A program made the translations under genes and the position numbers. Shown piece after piece: positions 8,332-16,452 of a stretch of 64,000 bases of DNA. This DNA comes from CAWJKP01 sp963843465 (GTDB lineage: Bacteria > Planctomycetota > Planctomycetia > Pirellulales > Thermoguttaceae): positions 1,686,360-1,750,359 of the forward strand of contig CAWJKP010000002.1 of the NCBI GenBank assembly GCA_963843465.1, read 5' to 3'. The notes beneath the pieces were generated by a model that searched no databases, was not told the origin of the DNA, and saw only the letters and a program-made list of their open reading frames with translations. The first letter of the stretch is position 1, and every line of letters starts with the position of its first letter.

Positions 8332-9984
8332 TTATTTCTGCACAGCGGCCAAGGGTTTCTTCAGCGCGAACTCGTAGACCACGATAGAACTGATTTTTGG
8401 CGGCTCGCCGTCCGATTGGGCCTTGCGGCTGATGGGGTATTCGTGGTAGGCAGCGAGGTCGTACCGGCGGTTCATGGAATCGAACCAGGCCCGTAGCGCG
8501 GATTCGTCGTCGGCATAACCCCAAGCGCGATAGCGGACACAGCGCAAGGGGTGCCCGGCGGAGATCTTCGGGGGTTCGGACGGCCCAGGGTGCGCCCGCG
8601 GCGGCGTGTAGATCCGCTGTAGACAGACATACTGGGACGAGTAGTCCCACTCGAATGCCAGCGGCGCAAATCGGGTGGCAGGGTCCGCGTCGAGCAGCAC
8701 CAATTCCGCGCCGCGCGACACCTCCGGCCAGAACCAGCGGGCGAAACCGCAAAAGCGGATATCGTCGTCGCATTTGCCGGGGTGGGCAAAATCGCGTACG
8801 ATCGAGCCGATGGGGATGACCGCAAGCAGGATCATGGCGGCCAGCGTTAGCGCGGAGCAACGGCCCCATCGTTGGGCGAGCCGCTCCAACAACTCGCCGG
8901 CGCCGAGGCCGGCAAGAAGGCAGATCAGCGGCATCAGGTAAAGCATGAACTTGATGTGCCCGCCGTAGGGATACCGGTGCAGCACGGCAGCGATGAAGTT
9001 CAGCCCCAGCGCAGCGCCGCACAGCACCGGCAGAAGGAATTGCCGGCGGCGACAGAGGATTGCCAATCCCGCCAGGTAGCAGAGAAAGGTCGAGACCGCC
9101 AGCCCGTCCACCGGGTAGGCTCCCAGGTCGACGATGTGTCGCATCGCCAGCCAGCCCAGGAACCTGCTCACGGACTCCAGCGGCGGGAAGGCGGCCTGCC
9201 AGGCATGCTGCATCCCCTCCAGCTCGACGTTCTGACCGCAGATGCCGGCGAAATAGAATGCCAGGAAGCTTGCAACCAGGCTCAGGTTGCAGGCCAGCCA
9301 GGCGAGCCGTCCGCGTGCGCCCGGAATCGTCTTGAGCAGGAAAGCGATGGTCAGGCTGACCGCTCCGGCGACGAACACGGCCGGATAGGAGAGGCCGATC
9401 GCCAGCGGCATCAGAATGGCCAGTCCCCAAAGCCAGCGCGTTCGCTGCGGCCGTTGCTGCCACTGGAGCAGCATGGCCAGGAGGGCGAGCGTGACCAAGA
9501 GGTCGCAACCGTACGGCTTGACCTCCGGTCCGAAGCGGATTCCCGGGTAGCCGACGGAGAAAATGCCGATCGCCATCAGCAGCGACGTTCCCCGCAGAAG
9601 CCGGCCGGCAACGCGGAGGAACAAGGCCAGGCTGGCGAAGCTGCACATCAGGGGAAACAACCGCAGCGTATACTCGGAAAAGCCCAGCAGTTTCACCACC
9701 GTCAATTCGCCCCAAAGGAACAGGAGGGGGCAGACCTGGTGGTATTCCAGCGGCCGCAGCATGTCGAGATAGCCGCGGTTGAGGAAGCTGGCCGAAAGGA
9801 ATGCTTCGTCGGGCCACAAGGGGAATCGCAGCGCAAATCGGATCAGCCGCGCCAGCACGCCGAGAGCCAGGAACGTCCAGATCCACCGCTTTTCACGGCT
9901 GGACAAAACGGCATCGCCGGAGATGATCCAGCGATCGATGCAGAATGCCGCCCGTTTCGTCGTGGGCAGACCGTCGCTCTTCAT
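8332..9984 (-). CDS. polytopic GT39/ArnT-like glycosyltransferase
   Basis: A protein of about 550 residues with many hydrophobic segments. Near the first lumenal loop it has LWPDEA, the acidic motif of the PMT/ArnT (GT-C fold) family that transfers sugars from polyprenyl phosphates. A second loop motif (PLEYHQVCPL) follows. The C-terminal third is soluble and probably extracytoplasmic. An overlapping open frame on the same strand (8276-9886) is a shadow because it lacks membrane character. Acceptor and donor are unknown. Confidence 0.8.
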   Translation of the reverse strand: MKSDGLPTTKRAAFCIDRWIISGDAVLSSREKRWIWTFLALGVLARLIRFALRFPLWPDEAFLSASFLNRGYLDMLRPLEYHQVCPLLFLWGELTVVKLLGFSEYTLRLFPLMCSFASLALFLRVAGRLLRGTSLLMAIGIFSVGYPGIRFGPEVKPYGCDLLVTLALLAMLLQWQQRPQRTRWLWGLAILMPLAIGLSYPAVFVAGAVSLTIAFLLKTIPGARGRLAWLACNLSLVASFLAFYFAGICGQNVELEGMQHAWQAAFPPLESVSRFLGWLAMRHIVDLGAYPVDGLAVSTFLCYLAGLAILCRRRQFLLPVLCGAALGLNFIAAVLHRYPYGGHIKFMLYLMPLICLLAGLGAGELLERLAQRWGRCSALTLAAMILLAVIPIGSIVRDFAHPGKCDDDIRFCGFARWFWPEVSRGAELVLLDADPATRFAPLAFEWDYSSQYVCLQRIYTPPRAHPGPSEPPKISAGHPLRCVRYRAWGYADDESALRAWFDSMNRRYDLAAYHEYPISRKAQSDGEPPKISSIVVYEFALKKPLAAVQK

Positions 9985-10165
9985 GCTCCGGTGGATCCTG
10001 TGAGCAGAGGGTCAAGGGATGCGTGGGGGGGACTCTAGTCCGACGCCGACCTGGTGTCAAGGCCGGTTTGGACCCCGAGCCGTCCCCGTGGAGCCCGGCT
10101 CCAATTGACGCAAGGGGGCGGCCCACGCTATGATCCAGCCGAGGAGCCCCCAGGAAACGAGTCCG

Positions 10166-11515
10166 ATGGCGACCAGCGAGCGGCCGACGCCGCGTACATC
10201 ATGGAAGGTGGTCTTGCGTCGTTCGGCGACGGCGGCCGTAGTCCTTGGCTTGGCCGTCTACTGGCTGGTCCGCTACGTCCGCTTCAGACGGTTTCAGTCG
10301 CTGCCGGTGTACACGGAGGCAGCCGGCCGGATGTGGCGGGGGACGCAGGTCTATCTGGGGGCGCACGCTCCCGGGGCCACGACCGCCCCCTACACCTACC
10401 CGCCGTTTTTCACCCTGCCCTTCGTGCCGCTGTCGTTTCTTCCGCCGGCCGCCGGCAGCGCGCTTTGGTTCTTCGTGACGGTTGCGGCGCTGGTGGGAGT
10501 GGTGGTCTTGGTGCAAAGATGCGTCGCCGTGGTGCTGCCGCAGAAGGCCGGCCCGCGGGTCGCGGCGTTCTGGTCGCTCCTGGCGCTGTTGGTCGCCCGG
10601 CATGTACTGGGGGTGTTCGAGACGCAGTCCCACGATCTCCTGCTGGTCCTGCTCCTGGCGTTGACGGGCTACGCCGCCTGCCGTAGCCGGGACCTCCGTG
10701 CCGGCTTCTGGGCGGGACTGGCCGCCGCCTGCAAAGCGACGCCCTTGTTGTTCGGTCCGGTCTTTCTCTGGCAGCGCAAATATCGGGCAACCGCCGTATT
10801 CCTGCTGGCGGTCGTCGCGGCGACCCTGCTGCCCGACCTGCTCTTGCCGAGCAAAGACGGATCGCCGTGGTGTGTCTCTTGGTACCGCAACTGCCTTGCC
10901 GGCATACAGCCGGGCGACACGGCACACGCCGATGGCAGTTGGTCGAAGTGGTGTGCACATAACCAGAGCCTGGCGGGCACCGTGTACCGGCTTTCGGTCG
11001 CCCCCATGCCTGGCCAACTGAACATCGACGGCCGCATCTGGAACCCCAGCGAGACGGTCTTGCGCTACACGACGCTTGGGCTACAGCTCGGCATCGTGGT
11101 CTTAGTCGGCCTGGCCACCTGGCAAGGACGGCGGGCGGCCCTGCTTTCTCCGCAGGAACTGGGCTTCTTGCAGTACGGCCAGGTGGGCGCGGTCGTTTGC
11201 GCGATGCTCTTGCTCTCGCCGATGAGCAGCAAGGCGCACTTCGCCGCGTTGATTCTGCCGGTCTCCTTTGTTCTGGCCGACCTCCTCACCCGGCGTCGCG
11301 ACCCGCTGGTGGTGGCCATGCTGGGCTTGATGCTGGTGGTCGGCAGTCTCACGGTGAAAGGGGTTTGGGGGGAGCACCTGGGCGACCAGTTCCTGGTCCG
11401 CGGCAACGTCTGCTGGACAACGTTGGCCTGCCTGATCGCCACGCTGCGGACCATCCGCCAACGGGCTATTCCACCCTCACCACCCAGCGGCCCGGCCGAT
11501 CGTTGGAGAGCGTGA
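10166..11515 (+). CDS. GT87/DUF2029-type membrane glycosyltransferase
   Basis: A polytopic protein of about 449 residues with roughly ten hydrophobic spans. The family motif YTYPPFFTLPFVPLSFLPP follows the first periplasmic loop. GT87 proteins are polyprenyl-phosphate-mannose-dependent mannosyltransferases in actinobacteria; in planctomycetes the substrate is unknown. The ATG at 10166 is preferred over 10130 because AGGAAA lies 8 bases upstream. The 3' end overlaps the end of the convergent xylanase gene by about 50 bases. Confidence 0.8.
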   Translation: MATSERPTPRTSWKVVLRRSATAAVVLGLAVYWLVRYVRFRRFQSLPVYTEAAGRMWRGTQVYLGAHAPGATTAPYTYPPFFTLPFVPLSFLPPAAGSALWFFVTVAALVGVVVLVQRCVAVVLPQKAGPRVAAFWSLLALLVARHVLGVFETQSHDLLLVLLLALTGYAACRSRDLRAGFWAGLAAACKATPLLFGPVFLWQRKYRATAVFLLAVVAATLLPDLLLPSKDGSPWCVSWYRNCLAGIQPGDTAHADGSWSKWCAHNQSLAGTVYRLSVAPMPGQLNIDGRIWNPSETVLRYTTLGLQLGIVVLVGLATWQGRRAALLSPQELGFLQYGQVGAVVCAMLLLSPMSSKAHFAALILPVSFVLADLLTRRRDPLVVAMLGLMLVVGSLTVKGVWGEHLGDQFLVRGNVCWTTLACLIATLRTIRQRAIPPSPPSGPADRWRA

Positions 11516-12704
11516 ACTCCCGCGAAACGGACTTCTTGCCCGCGGCGGTCACGGTGACGCGGTACTGCCCGAGAAAACCGCGCATCTCGGCCGTTCCGGC
11601 GGCGCCCGCATCGAGCGACGCCCGGGTCCACCACTTGCCGTGGATCAGCTTCATCAGCGCGTCGTAGGCCGGCTTGGGCGTCATGTCGCCGCGGACCAGG
11701 CCGGCCGGGGCGCCCTTCCATGCCTGGCGGTCGCTGAAGTCCCACCAGGTGATCGCCTGCACCGCCGGGTGCGAGAAGAGCATCGTATAGAATCGCGCCG
11801 CCTCCCGGGCCTGGTAGGCTTCGCCCTCGGGCGTGGTCGGCCACGACCCGCCTTGGGGCTTGTCCCATTGCCTGGCTCCGGACAGGATGGTGGTCTCGGT
11901 GAAATGCAAAGGCACGCCGAAACGGGCGAACCGCTGGCAGACCTCCCAGATGCGCCGGTTGGACCATGCGCCGCTGTGCTGATGGCTCTGGATGCCGATC
12001 ACGTCGTAGAGCCGGCGCCCTTGGGCGTCCACGAGTTTCTCGATCACCCGCTCGTAGCCCGAATCGGTAATATAGTCGTTGATCAGCAGCGTCGCCCCGG
12101 GCCCTGCCTGCCGGGCGTGCCGGAAGCACTCGCGGGGAAACTCGATCTGCCCCGCCTGCTGCCACATGCCGGTCATCTTCGGCGAATTGTGGAGGAACTC
12201 CTTGCGGTCGAACTGCGTGACCTCGTTGACCACGTCCCAGCGATCGATCAGGCCCTGAAATCGGGCCACGCAGTCGTCGATCCGGGCCATCTGCAGCTTT
12301 CGGATCTGCTGGAGATCGGCCGGCAGCCAGGCCGGATCGGCGTGGTTCCAGGCCAGGGGGTGTCCTTTGGTCGCGATCCCCTGATCGCGGCACCACCGCG
12401 CCACCTCGGTCGTGTACTGGTGGCGTGGGCTGCCCTGCTGCGGCTCATACATCGGCCAGTAGAAAGCCAGCGTGGCATAGTTCAACAGCTCGGCGAATCG
12501 CCGCCGATAGGCCGCTTCCAGCTTCTCCTCGGGCAGATGTCCCCAGGGGAAGATGTTGCAGCCGAAAAGAAACGCGTGCCGCGTCTGTTCCAACGCGATC
12601 TTCGCCCCCGGCAAGGGCCGGTCCGCCGCATCGACCACGGCGACCGTGATCGGCGCCGTGCGGCACTTCTCGATCCGGGCCTGCGCCCGCCCAGAGATCA
12701 TCAT
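11466..12704 (-). CDS. GH10 endo-1,4-beta-xylanase, catalytic domain
   Basis: A 412-residue glycoside hydrolase family 10 domain that cuts the xylan backbone with retention. The acid/base Glu is in WDVVNE and the nucleophile Glu in LHFTET. HPLAWN, GIQSHQHSG and WWDFSD are further substrate-cleft motifs. An N-terminal beta-rich part (ITVAVVDAADRPLPGAK) precedes it. The ATG used here lacks a secretion signal; one is encoded in another frame immediately upstream (12786-12706), so the intact gene would start at 12786. Confidence 0.9.
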   Translation of the reverse strand: MMISGRAQARIEKCRTAPITVAVVDAADRPLPGAKIALEQTRHAFLFGCNIFPWGHLPEEKLEAAYRRRFAELLNYATLAFYWPMYEPQQGSPRHQYTTEVARWCRDQGIATKGHPLAWNHADPAWLPADLQQIRKLQMARIDDCVARFQGLIDRWDVVNEVTQFDRKEFLHNSPKMTGMWQQAGQIEFPRECFRHARQAGPGATLLINDYITDSGYERVIEKLVDAQGRRLYDVIGIQSHQHSGAWSNRRIWEVCQRFARFGVPLHFTETTILSGARQWDKPQGGSWPTTPEGEAYQAREAARFYTMLFSHPAVQAITWWDFSDRQAWKGAPAGLVRGDMTPKPAYDALMKLIHGKWWTRASLDAGAAGTAEMRGFLGQYRVTVTAAGKKSVSREFTLSNDRPGRWVVRVE

Positions 12705-12705
12705 C

Positions 12706-12786
12706 CGCAGGGTCGGCCCAAGCGAGAGCCGGCAACAGAGCGGCCAGCCCGAAGGCCAGGGACCGAAGAAAGGTGACGCGAGACAT
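12706..12786 (-). pseudogene. signal peptide of the xylanase, out of frame
   Basis: The ATG at 12786 starts MSRVTFLRSLAFGLAALL followed by PALAWADP, a clean Sec signal peptide with an Ala-x-Ala-like cleavage site. It lies in the reading frame one base off that of the GH10 domain. One inserted or deleted base near 12705-12715 would fuse the two into a secreted xylanase of about 440 residues. A real mutation and an assembly indel cannot be told apart here. Confidence 0.75.
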
Positions 12787-12809
12787 GGTGTAACTCCTGG
12801 TGGATGTAT

Positions 12810-13034
12810 TTATGCCTCAAGGAAATCGTCGATGTCGATGTCCGCTTCCCGCAAGACAGCCCGCAACGTGCCTTCGGCCATATCCGTGCTGTGGTGTGGT
12901 AGAGTCACCCGACGCCCTGTCGCCGGATGGCACCAGACTTCATGGCTACCCGGCCCGGGCCGGTCAAACGCCCAGCCGAAGGCCCGCAGGCGTCGCGCCA
13001 CTTCGCGGTACGTGAACCCCGCCAACGGGTCCAT
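12810..13034 (-). CDS. hicA: HicA-family toxin (mRNA interferase)
   Basis: A 74-residue protein with the HicA double-stranded-RNA-binding-like fold signature: REVARRLRAFGWAFDR, the catalytic-type His in GSHEVW, and LPHHSTDMAEGTLRAVLREA. HicA toxins cleave mRNA independently of the ribosome. It lies 47 bases downstream of the HicB-like gene on the same strand, the usual pairing. Confidence 0.85.
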   Translation of the reverse strand: MDPLAGFTYREVARRLRAFGWAFDRPGPGSHEVWCHPATGRRVTLPHHSTDMAEGTLRAVLREADIDIDDFLEA

Positions 13035-13081
13035 GAGGAAATTCCGACCGGGATGATGAAATCGCTGGTATCGGCGTCAAC

Positions 13082-13282
13082 CTATTGCGACAGGGCGGGC
13101 GGAAGCGGGTCGCCGTGCTCCAGACAGGATTCGGCAATCTTTCGGGCCAAGCCTTGTGCGATTTCCATCGCCTCCACAATGCTCCGTCCTTCCGCCACCA
13201 ATCCCGGCACGTCGGGGCTGGTGGCGACATAGCCCCCTTGCGCCAGGCGCTCGATTTGCAATCGAATAGCAACCTTGCTCAT
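13082..13282 (-). CDS. hicB: HicB-like antitoxin
   Basis: A 66-residue protein matching the HicB RNase-H-like N-terminal domain: GGYVATSPDVPGLVAEGRS and IVEAMEIAQGLA. The ATG at 13282 has a strong GGAGG upstream; the much longer open frame continuing to 13924 is non-coding read-through over the neighbouring gene. The DNA-binding C-terminal domain of longer HicB proteins is absent, as in short HicB forms. Confidence 0.82.
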   Translation of the reverse strand: MSKVAIRLQIERLAQGGYVATSPDVPGLVAEGRSIVEAMEIAQGLARKIAESCLEHGDPLPPALSQ

Positions 13283-13433
13283 GCCACCCCTCCTGCAAAC
13301 AGGTCGAGATCGTTTTATCCTATCAGTTCCGCGCCGGACCGACAATCGCGCCGGGTGCCAGGAGCTGCTTGTCAGCCTGGGATTGGCCCATCCTTCGCTT
13401 GAAATCATGCTAAGGATCGGCGAGTAAACCAGC

Positions 13434-13514
13434 GTCGCCTTTCGCTCCGCGAAAGCGGCGTTATCCCGGATTATTTCGCCGCAGCTCGCCTGCTTTCGCG
13501 GAGCGAAAGGCGAC
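13434..13514. repeat. perfect 23-bp inverted repeat
   Basis: Arms 13434-13456 and 13492-13514 are exact reverse complements over 23 bases (core CTTTCGCTCCGCGAAAG), with a 35-base middle. The element lies 20 bases past the stop of the PLP gene and 152 bases upstream of hicB. It could terminate transcription or be a mobile palindromic repeat; there is no U-tract. Confidence 0.8.
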
Positions 13515-13533
13515 AATCGTTGATTTCCCAGTC

Positions 13534-14700
13534 CTAATGGCCGGCCATCGCCTGGTCCAGATCCGCTTCGAGATCTTCCGCGGCTTCCAGACCGACGGAG
13601 AGGCGGATCAGGCCGTCGGCGATGCCGTGGGCCAGGCGGTCGGCCCGATCGTAGCTGGCGTGGGACATGGCGGCCGGCTGCTCGATGAGCGATTCCACGG
13701 CGCCGAGACTGACGGCCAATTGGAAGAGCCGGGTCGACTCCACGACCCGCTTCGCCGCGGCAAAATCGCCCAAGAGCTCGAAACTCAGCATGGCGCCGAA
13801 GCCACCCTGCATTTGCCGGGCGGCCAGCGCGTGGCCCGGATGGTCCGGCAAGCCCGGATAGAGGACCCGCTGCACCCGGCGGTCGGCCGCCAGGAAGCGG
13901 GCGATGTATGCTGCCGTGCGGCATTGCTCGCGGACGCGGAGATCGAGGGTCTTGATGCCGCGGGAGCAGAGGAACGATTCCAGCGGCCCCATCACCGCGC
14001 CGGTGGCGTTCTGGATGAAGTAGAGCCGGTCGAAGAGCTCCCGGTCGCGGACCACCAGGGCCCCGCCCAACAGATCGCTATGCCCGCCGAGGTACTTGGT
14101 TGCGGAGTGCATGACGATGTCGGCCCCCAGTTCCAGCGGCCGGGTGAGCACGGGCGTGGCGAAGGTCGAATCGACGCCCAGCAGGGCCCCGTGCGCATGG
14201 GCCAGCTCGGCGCAGGCCGCGATGTCGCTGATCGACAACAGCGGGTTGCCGGGGCTCTCGATCCAGACCAGTCGGGTCCGCGGCCGGATGGCCGCTTCCA
14301 GGGCCGCAAGGTCCGTGGAAGGCGCCAAGGTGACTTCGATCCCCGCCCGGTCGACGATCTTGTGCAGCAGCCGGTAGGTTCCGCCGTAGATGTCGCTGCC
14401 GGCGACGACGTGGTCGCCCTGCCCAAGGAGCATGGTCACGCCATGGGTGGCCGCCATGCCCGAGGAGAAGGCCAGCGCCCCCGTGCCCGACTCCAGCGAG
14501 GCGAGCGTGGTTTCCAGGGCCTTCCGCGTGGGATTGCCGCTGCGGGAATAGTCGAACGGGCCCCACTGGCCGGCCCCGGGCTGGACGAAGGTCGAGGCCA
14601 GGTGCAGCGGCGGGACTACGGCCCCGGTCTGCGGGTCGCGCTGGTTGCCAACGTGGATTGCCCGCGTGCGGAAGTGCAGGGAGGAAGGATGGCTGCTCAT
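13534..14700 (-). CDS. trans-sulfuration PLP enzyme (cystathionine gamma-synthase/lyase type)
   Basis: A 388-residue Cys/Met-metabolism PLP enzyme. The Schiff-base lysine is in HSATKYLGGHSD; YSRSGNPTR and SSGMAA bind the cofactor phosphate region, and the C-terminal ESLIEQPAAMSH and RLSVGLE are family signatures. Such enzymes act as cystathionine gamma-synthase, beta-lyase or gamma-lyase, and sequence reading alone does not separate them. It lies downstream of a second paralog (14847-16061) with a polypyrimidine inverted repeat between them, so the pair may be one methionine/cysteine unit. Confidence 0.9.
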   Translation of the reverse strand: MSSHPSSLHFRTRAIHVGNQRDPQTGAVVPPLHLASTFVQPGAGQWGPFDYSRSGNPTRKALETTLASLESGTGALAFSSGMAATHGVTMLLGQGDHVVAGSDIYGGTYRLLHKIVDRAGIEVTLAPSTDLAALEAAIRPRTRLVWIESPGNPLLSISDIAACAELAHAHGALLGVDSTFATPVLTRPLELGADIVMHSATKYLGGHSDLLGGALVVRDRELFDRLYFIQNATGAVMGPLESFLCSRGIKTLDLRVREQCRTAAYIARFLAADRRVQRVLYPGLPDHPGHALAARQMQGGFGAMLSFELLGDFAAAKRVVESTRLFQLAVSLGAVESLIEQPAAMSHASYDRADRLAHGIADGLIRLSVGLEAAEDLEADLDQAMAGH

Positions 14701-14718
14701 GGATCAGGCCCTATAAAA

Positions 14719-14848
14719 CGATGCGGGTGGAGAAGAGGAGAAGAGGAGACGAGGTATGAGGGATGCAGACACACATCTTTTTCGCCTTCATCTCTCATCT
14801 CTCACCTCCCATCTCTCCTCTTCTCCTCCTCTCCTCTTCTCCACCTTC
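14719..14848. repeat. purine/pyrimidine inverted repeat between the PLP genes
   Basis: A GGTGGAGAAGAGGAGAAG-type purine tract at about 14728-14752 is matched by the complementary pyrimidine tract TCTCCTCTTCTCCACC at about 14814-14846. The middle is rich in CATCTCTCATCTCTC-like units. It could form a long hairpin in the two-gene transcript. Confidence 0.65.
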
Positions 14849-16061
14849 ATCCTTCCAGCGCCTGGGCCAGGTCGGCGATCAGGTCTTCGGCGTTCTCGAC
14901 GCCGCAGGAGAGACGGATCATGTTGTCATAGATGCCCAGCGCCCGACGCTGGTCGACGGTGAAATCGTGGTAGCTCATCAGCATCGGCTGCTCGATCAGC
15001 GATTCCACGCCGCCGAGGCTGGGGCCGATCCGCGGGATGCGGACGGCGTCGACCACGTCGGCCGTCTGCCGCCAGTCGGCGTCCTTGACCTGGAAGGTCA
15101 CCAGTCCGCCGTAGCCGCGCATCGTTTGCCGGGCGATCTGGTGATAGGGATGGCTGGGAAGGCCCGGATAGAAGACCCGCTCCACGCGGGGATGGGCCGC
15201 GAGGAACTCGGCCACCCGCTGGCCGTTCTCGTTGTGCCGCTGCATCCGCAGCTCGAAGGTCTTCAGGCCGCGGGCGAGGAGATAGACGTTGTGCGGGCCG
15301 TTGATGGCGCCCATGATGCCGCGGAGCTTGCGGACCGGCTCCAGCTTCTCTTCCGACCCGATCACCACGCCTGCCAGCACGTCGTTGTGGCCGCTGAGGT
15401 ACTTGGTGCAGGAATGGAGCACGAAGTCGACGCCCGACATCAAGGGGCGGAGGTTGTAGGGCGTGGCCAGCGTGGAATCGATGAGCGTCTGGACGCCGTA
15501 TTTCTTGCCGATCGCGGCAAACCGCGGGATGTCCACCACGCTCAGGTGCGGATTGGTGGGCGACTCGCTGATCAACAGCCGGGTCTGCGGCGTGATGGTC
15601 TTCTCCATCCGCTCGTAGTCGCAGACCGGGACCTGGTGCGTCACCACGCCGAAGCGGGCCAGGTGCCGCGTGCAGAACTCGCGGGTGCGGTGGTAGCACT
15701 CGTCGAATAGGATCACTTCATCGCCGGACTGCAACCGGGCCAGCAGCAGCCCGGCGATCGCCGCCATGCCCGAGGAATAGAGCACGGCCGACTGCCCGCC
15801 CTCGATCGCCGCCAGTTTCCGCTCCACCACCTTTTCACTGGGATTGCCATAGCGGCCGTACTCTTCGCGGGGCTGCTTCTGCTGGACGTAGTCCAACAGC
15901 GATTGGGTGTCGGCGAAGGTGTAGGTCGCCGCGCAGAAGATCGGATCGGTAATCGAGAAACAGGGCTTCTGCCGGTCCTCGCCCGCATGGACGGCCATGG
16001 TCGAGAGCCGCGGGCCGGCCTGCGACGGTTCCTGGGACGACGAAGGGTTCAGGGAGGACAT
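14847..16061 (-). CDS. metB: cystathionine gamma-synthase-type PLP enzyme
   Basis: A 404-residue paralog of the adjacent gene. It shows YGRYGNPSEKVVE, SSGMAAIAG, the PLP lysine in HSCTKYLSGHND, ESLIEQPMLMSY and RLSCGVEN. MetB joins O-acyl-homoserine and cysteine; cystathionine lyase or methionine gamma-lyase activity cannot be excluded. The ATG at 16061 has GGAG 6 bases upstream and is preferred over an in-frame GTG at 16085. The leader carries its own promoter, a SAM-II-like aptamer candidate and a rho-independent terminator, which supports a methionine-pathway role. Confidence 0.88.
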   Translation of the reverse strand: MSSLNPSSSQEPSQAGPRLSTMAVHAGEDRQKPCFSITDPIFCAATYTFADTQSLLDYVQQKQPREEYGRYGNPSEKVVERKLAAIEGGQSAVLYSSGMAAIAGLLLARLQSGDEVILFDECYHRTREFCTRHLARFGVVTHQVPVCDYERMEKTITPQTRLLISESPTNPHLSVVDIPRFAAIGKKYGVQTLIDSTLATPYNLRPLMSGVDFVLHSCTKYLSGHNDVLAGVVIGSEEKLEPVRKLRGIMGAINGPHNVYLLARGLKTFELRMQRHNENGQRVAEFLAAHPRVERVFYPGLPSHPYHQIARQTMRGYGGLVTFQVKDADWRQTADVVDAVRIPRIGPSLGGVESLIEQPMLMSYHDFTVDQRRALGIYDNMIRLSCGVENAEDLIADLAQALEG

Positions 16062-16102
16062 TACCAACTCCGGAAAAATGGCCACTGGGCCGGGCTAAGA
16101 AC

Positions 16103-16138
16103 AAAAAAACCGCGATGGTCGCTGGGGACGGTCGCGGT
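16103..16138 (-). terminator. rho-independent terminator/attenuator in the metB leader
   Basis: On the minus strand ACCGCGA pairs with TCGCGGT across a 16-base loop, followed directly by T7. It ends 41 bases before the metB ATG and well after the promoter, so it should attenuate the leader unless overridden. A second stem just upstream (CGTCGGC/GCCGACG, 16160-16189) could re-pair with AAGCCGAC next to the terminator arm. Confidence 0.75.
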
Positions 16139-16191
16139 CGGCTTGGATCTCGGTGTAATCGTCGGCCATCTGGGACGCGGATGCCGACGCT

Positions 16192-16238
16192 GGCACTTTA
16201 GCAGGTTCTGGCTGCAAGCGGCCGCAAATCCCAACTGC
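16192..16238 (-). ncRNA. SAM-II-like riboswitch candidate
   Basis: The RNA beginning at about 16238 contains, in order, UUGGGAUUUG, CCGCUUGCAGCC and GCUAAAG. These correspond to the conserved GAUUU, UUGCA and GCUAAA blocks of the SAM-II pseudoknot (remembered consensus). UUGG before GAUUU can pair with CCAG after UUGCA, as stem P1 does in that class. The loop before GCUAAA is shorter than usual. It sits at the predicted transcription start, upstream of metB and a terminator. This is a match by eye, not a covariance score. Confidence 0.5.
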
Positions 16239-16243
16239 CGCTA

Positions 16244-16272
16244 ATTCTAGTAGCCGCCCCATGCGTCAGCAA
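16244..16272 (-). promoter_or_regulatory. sigma-70-like promoter for metB
   Basis: On the minus strand TTGCTG (16272-16267) and TAGAAT (16249-16244) are separated by 17 bases. The predicted start near 16237 coincides with the 5' edge of the aptamer candidate. The transposon-like unit is inserted only 8 bases upstream of the -35 box. Confidence 0.5.
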
Positions 16273-16287
16273 GCAAATTCCCCGCAG

Positions 16288-16308
16288 GGTAGTGTCCTAG
16301 GACTGTGT
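16288..16308 (+). repeat. left terminal inverted repeat
   Basis: It begins GGTAGTGTCCTAGGAC, and its reverse complement is found at 20334-20354 with two mismatches. Confidence 0.8.
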
Positions 16309-16452
16309 CGCTCTTCTAGCAACCCCTCTAAAGATGGTAAGCCGTTGTGCCCCCACCAGCGGACTACCGCTACTGGACTGGACCCGTAGAATGAATTGCC
16401 CTTATCCAGCGATTTGCTTGACTGTGCTGTGGCGGCAATCGAAGATGGTGAC

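Noticed and set aside
8276..9886. A 536-residue minus-strand protein overlapping the GT39-like gene
   Set aside because: It is in the neighbouring frame, Arg/Pro-rich, without membrane segments.
13082..13924. A 280-residue protein containing the HicB sequence
   Set aside because: Only the last 66 residues match HicB, with a good ribosome site before their ATG; the rest overlaps the PLP gene antisense.
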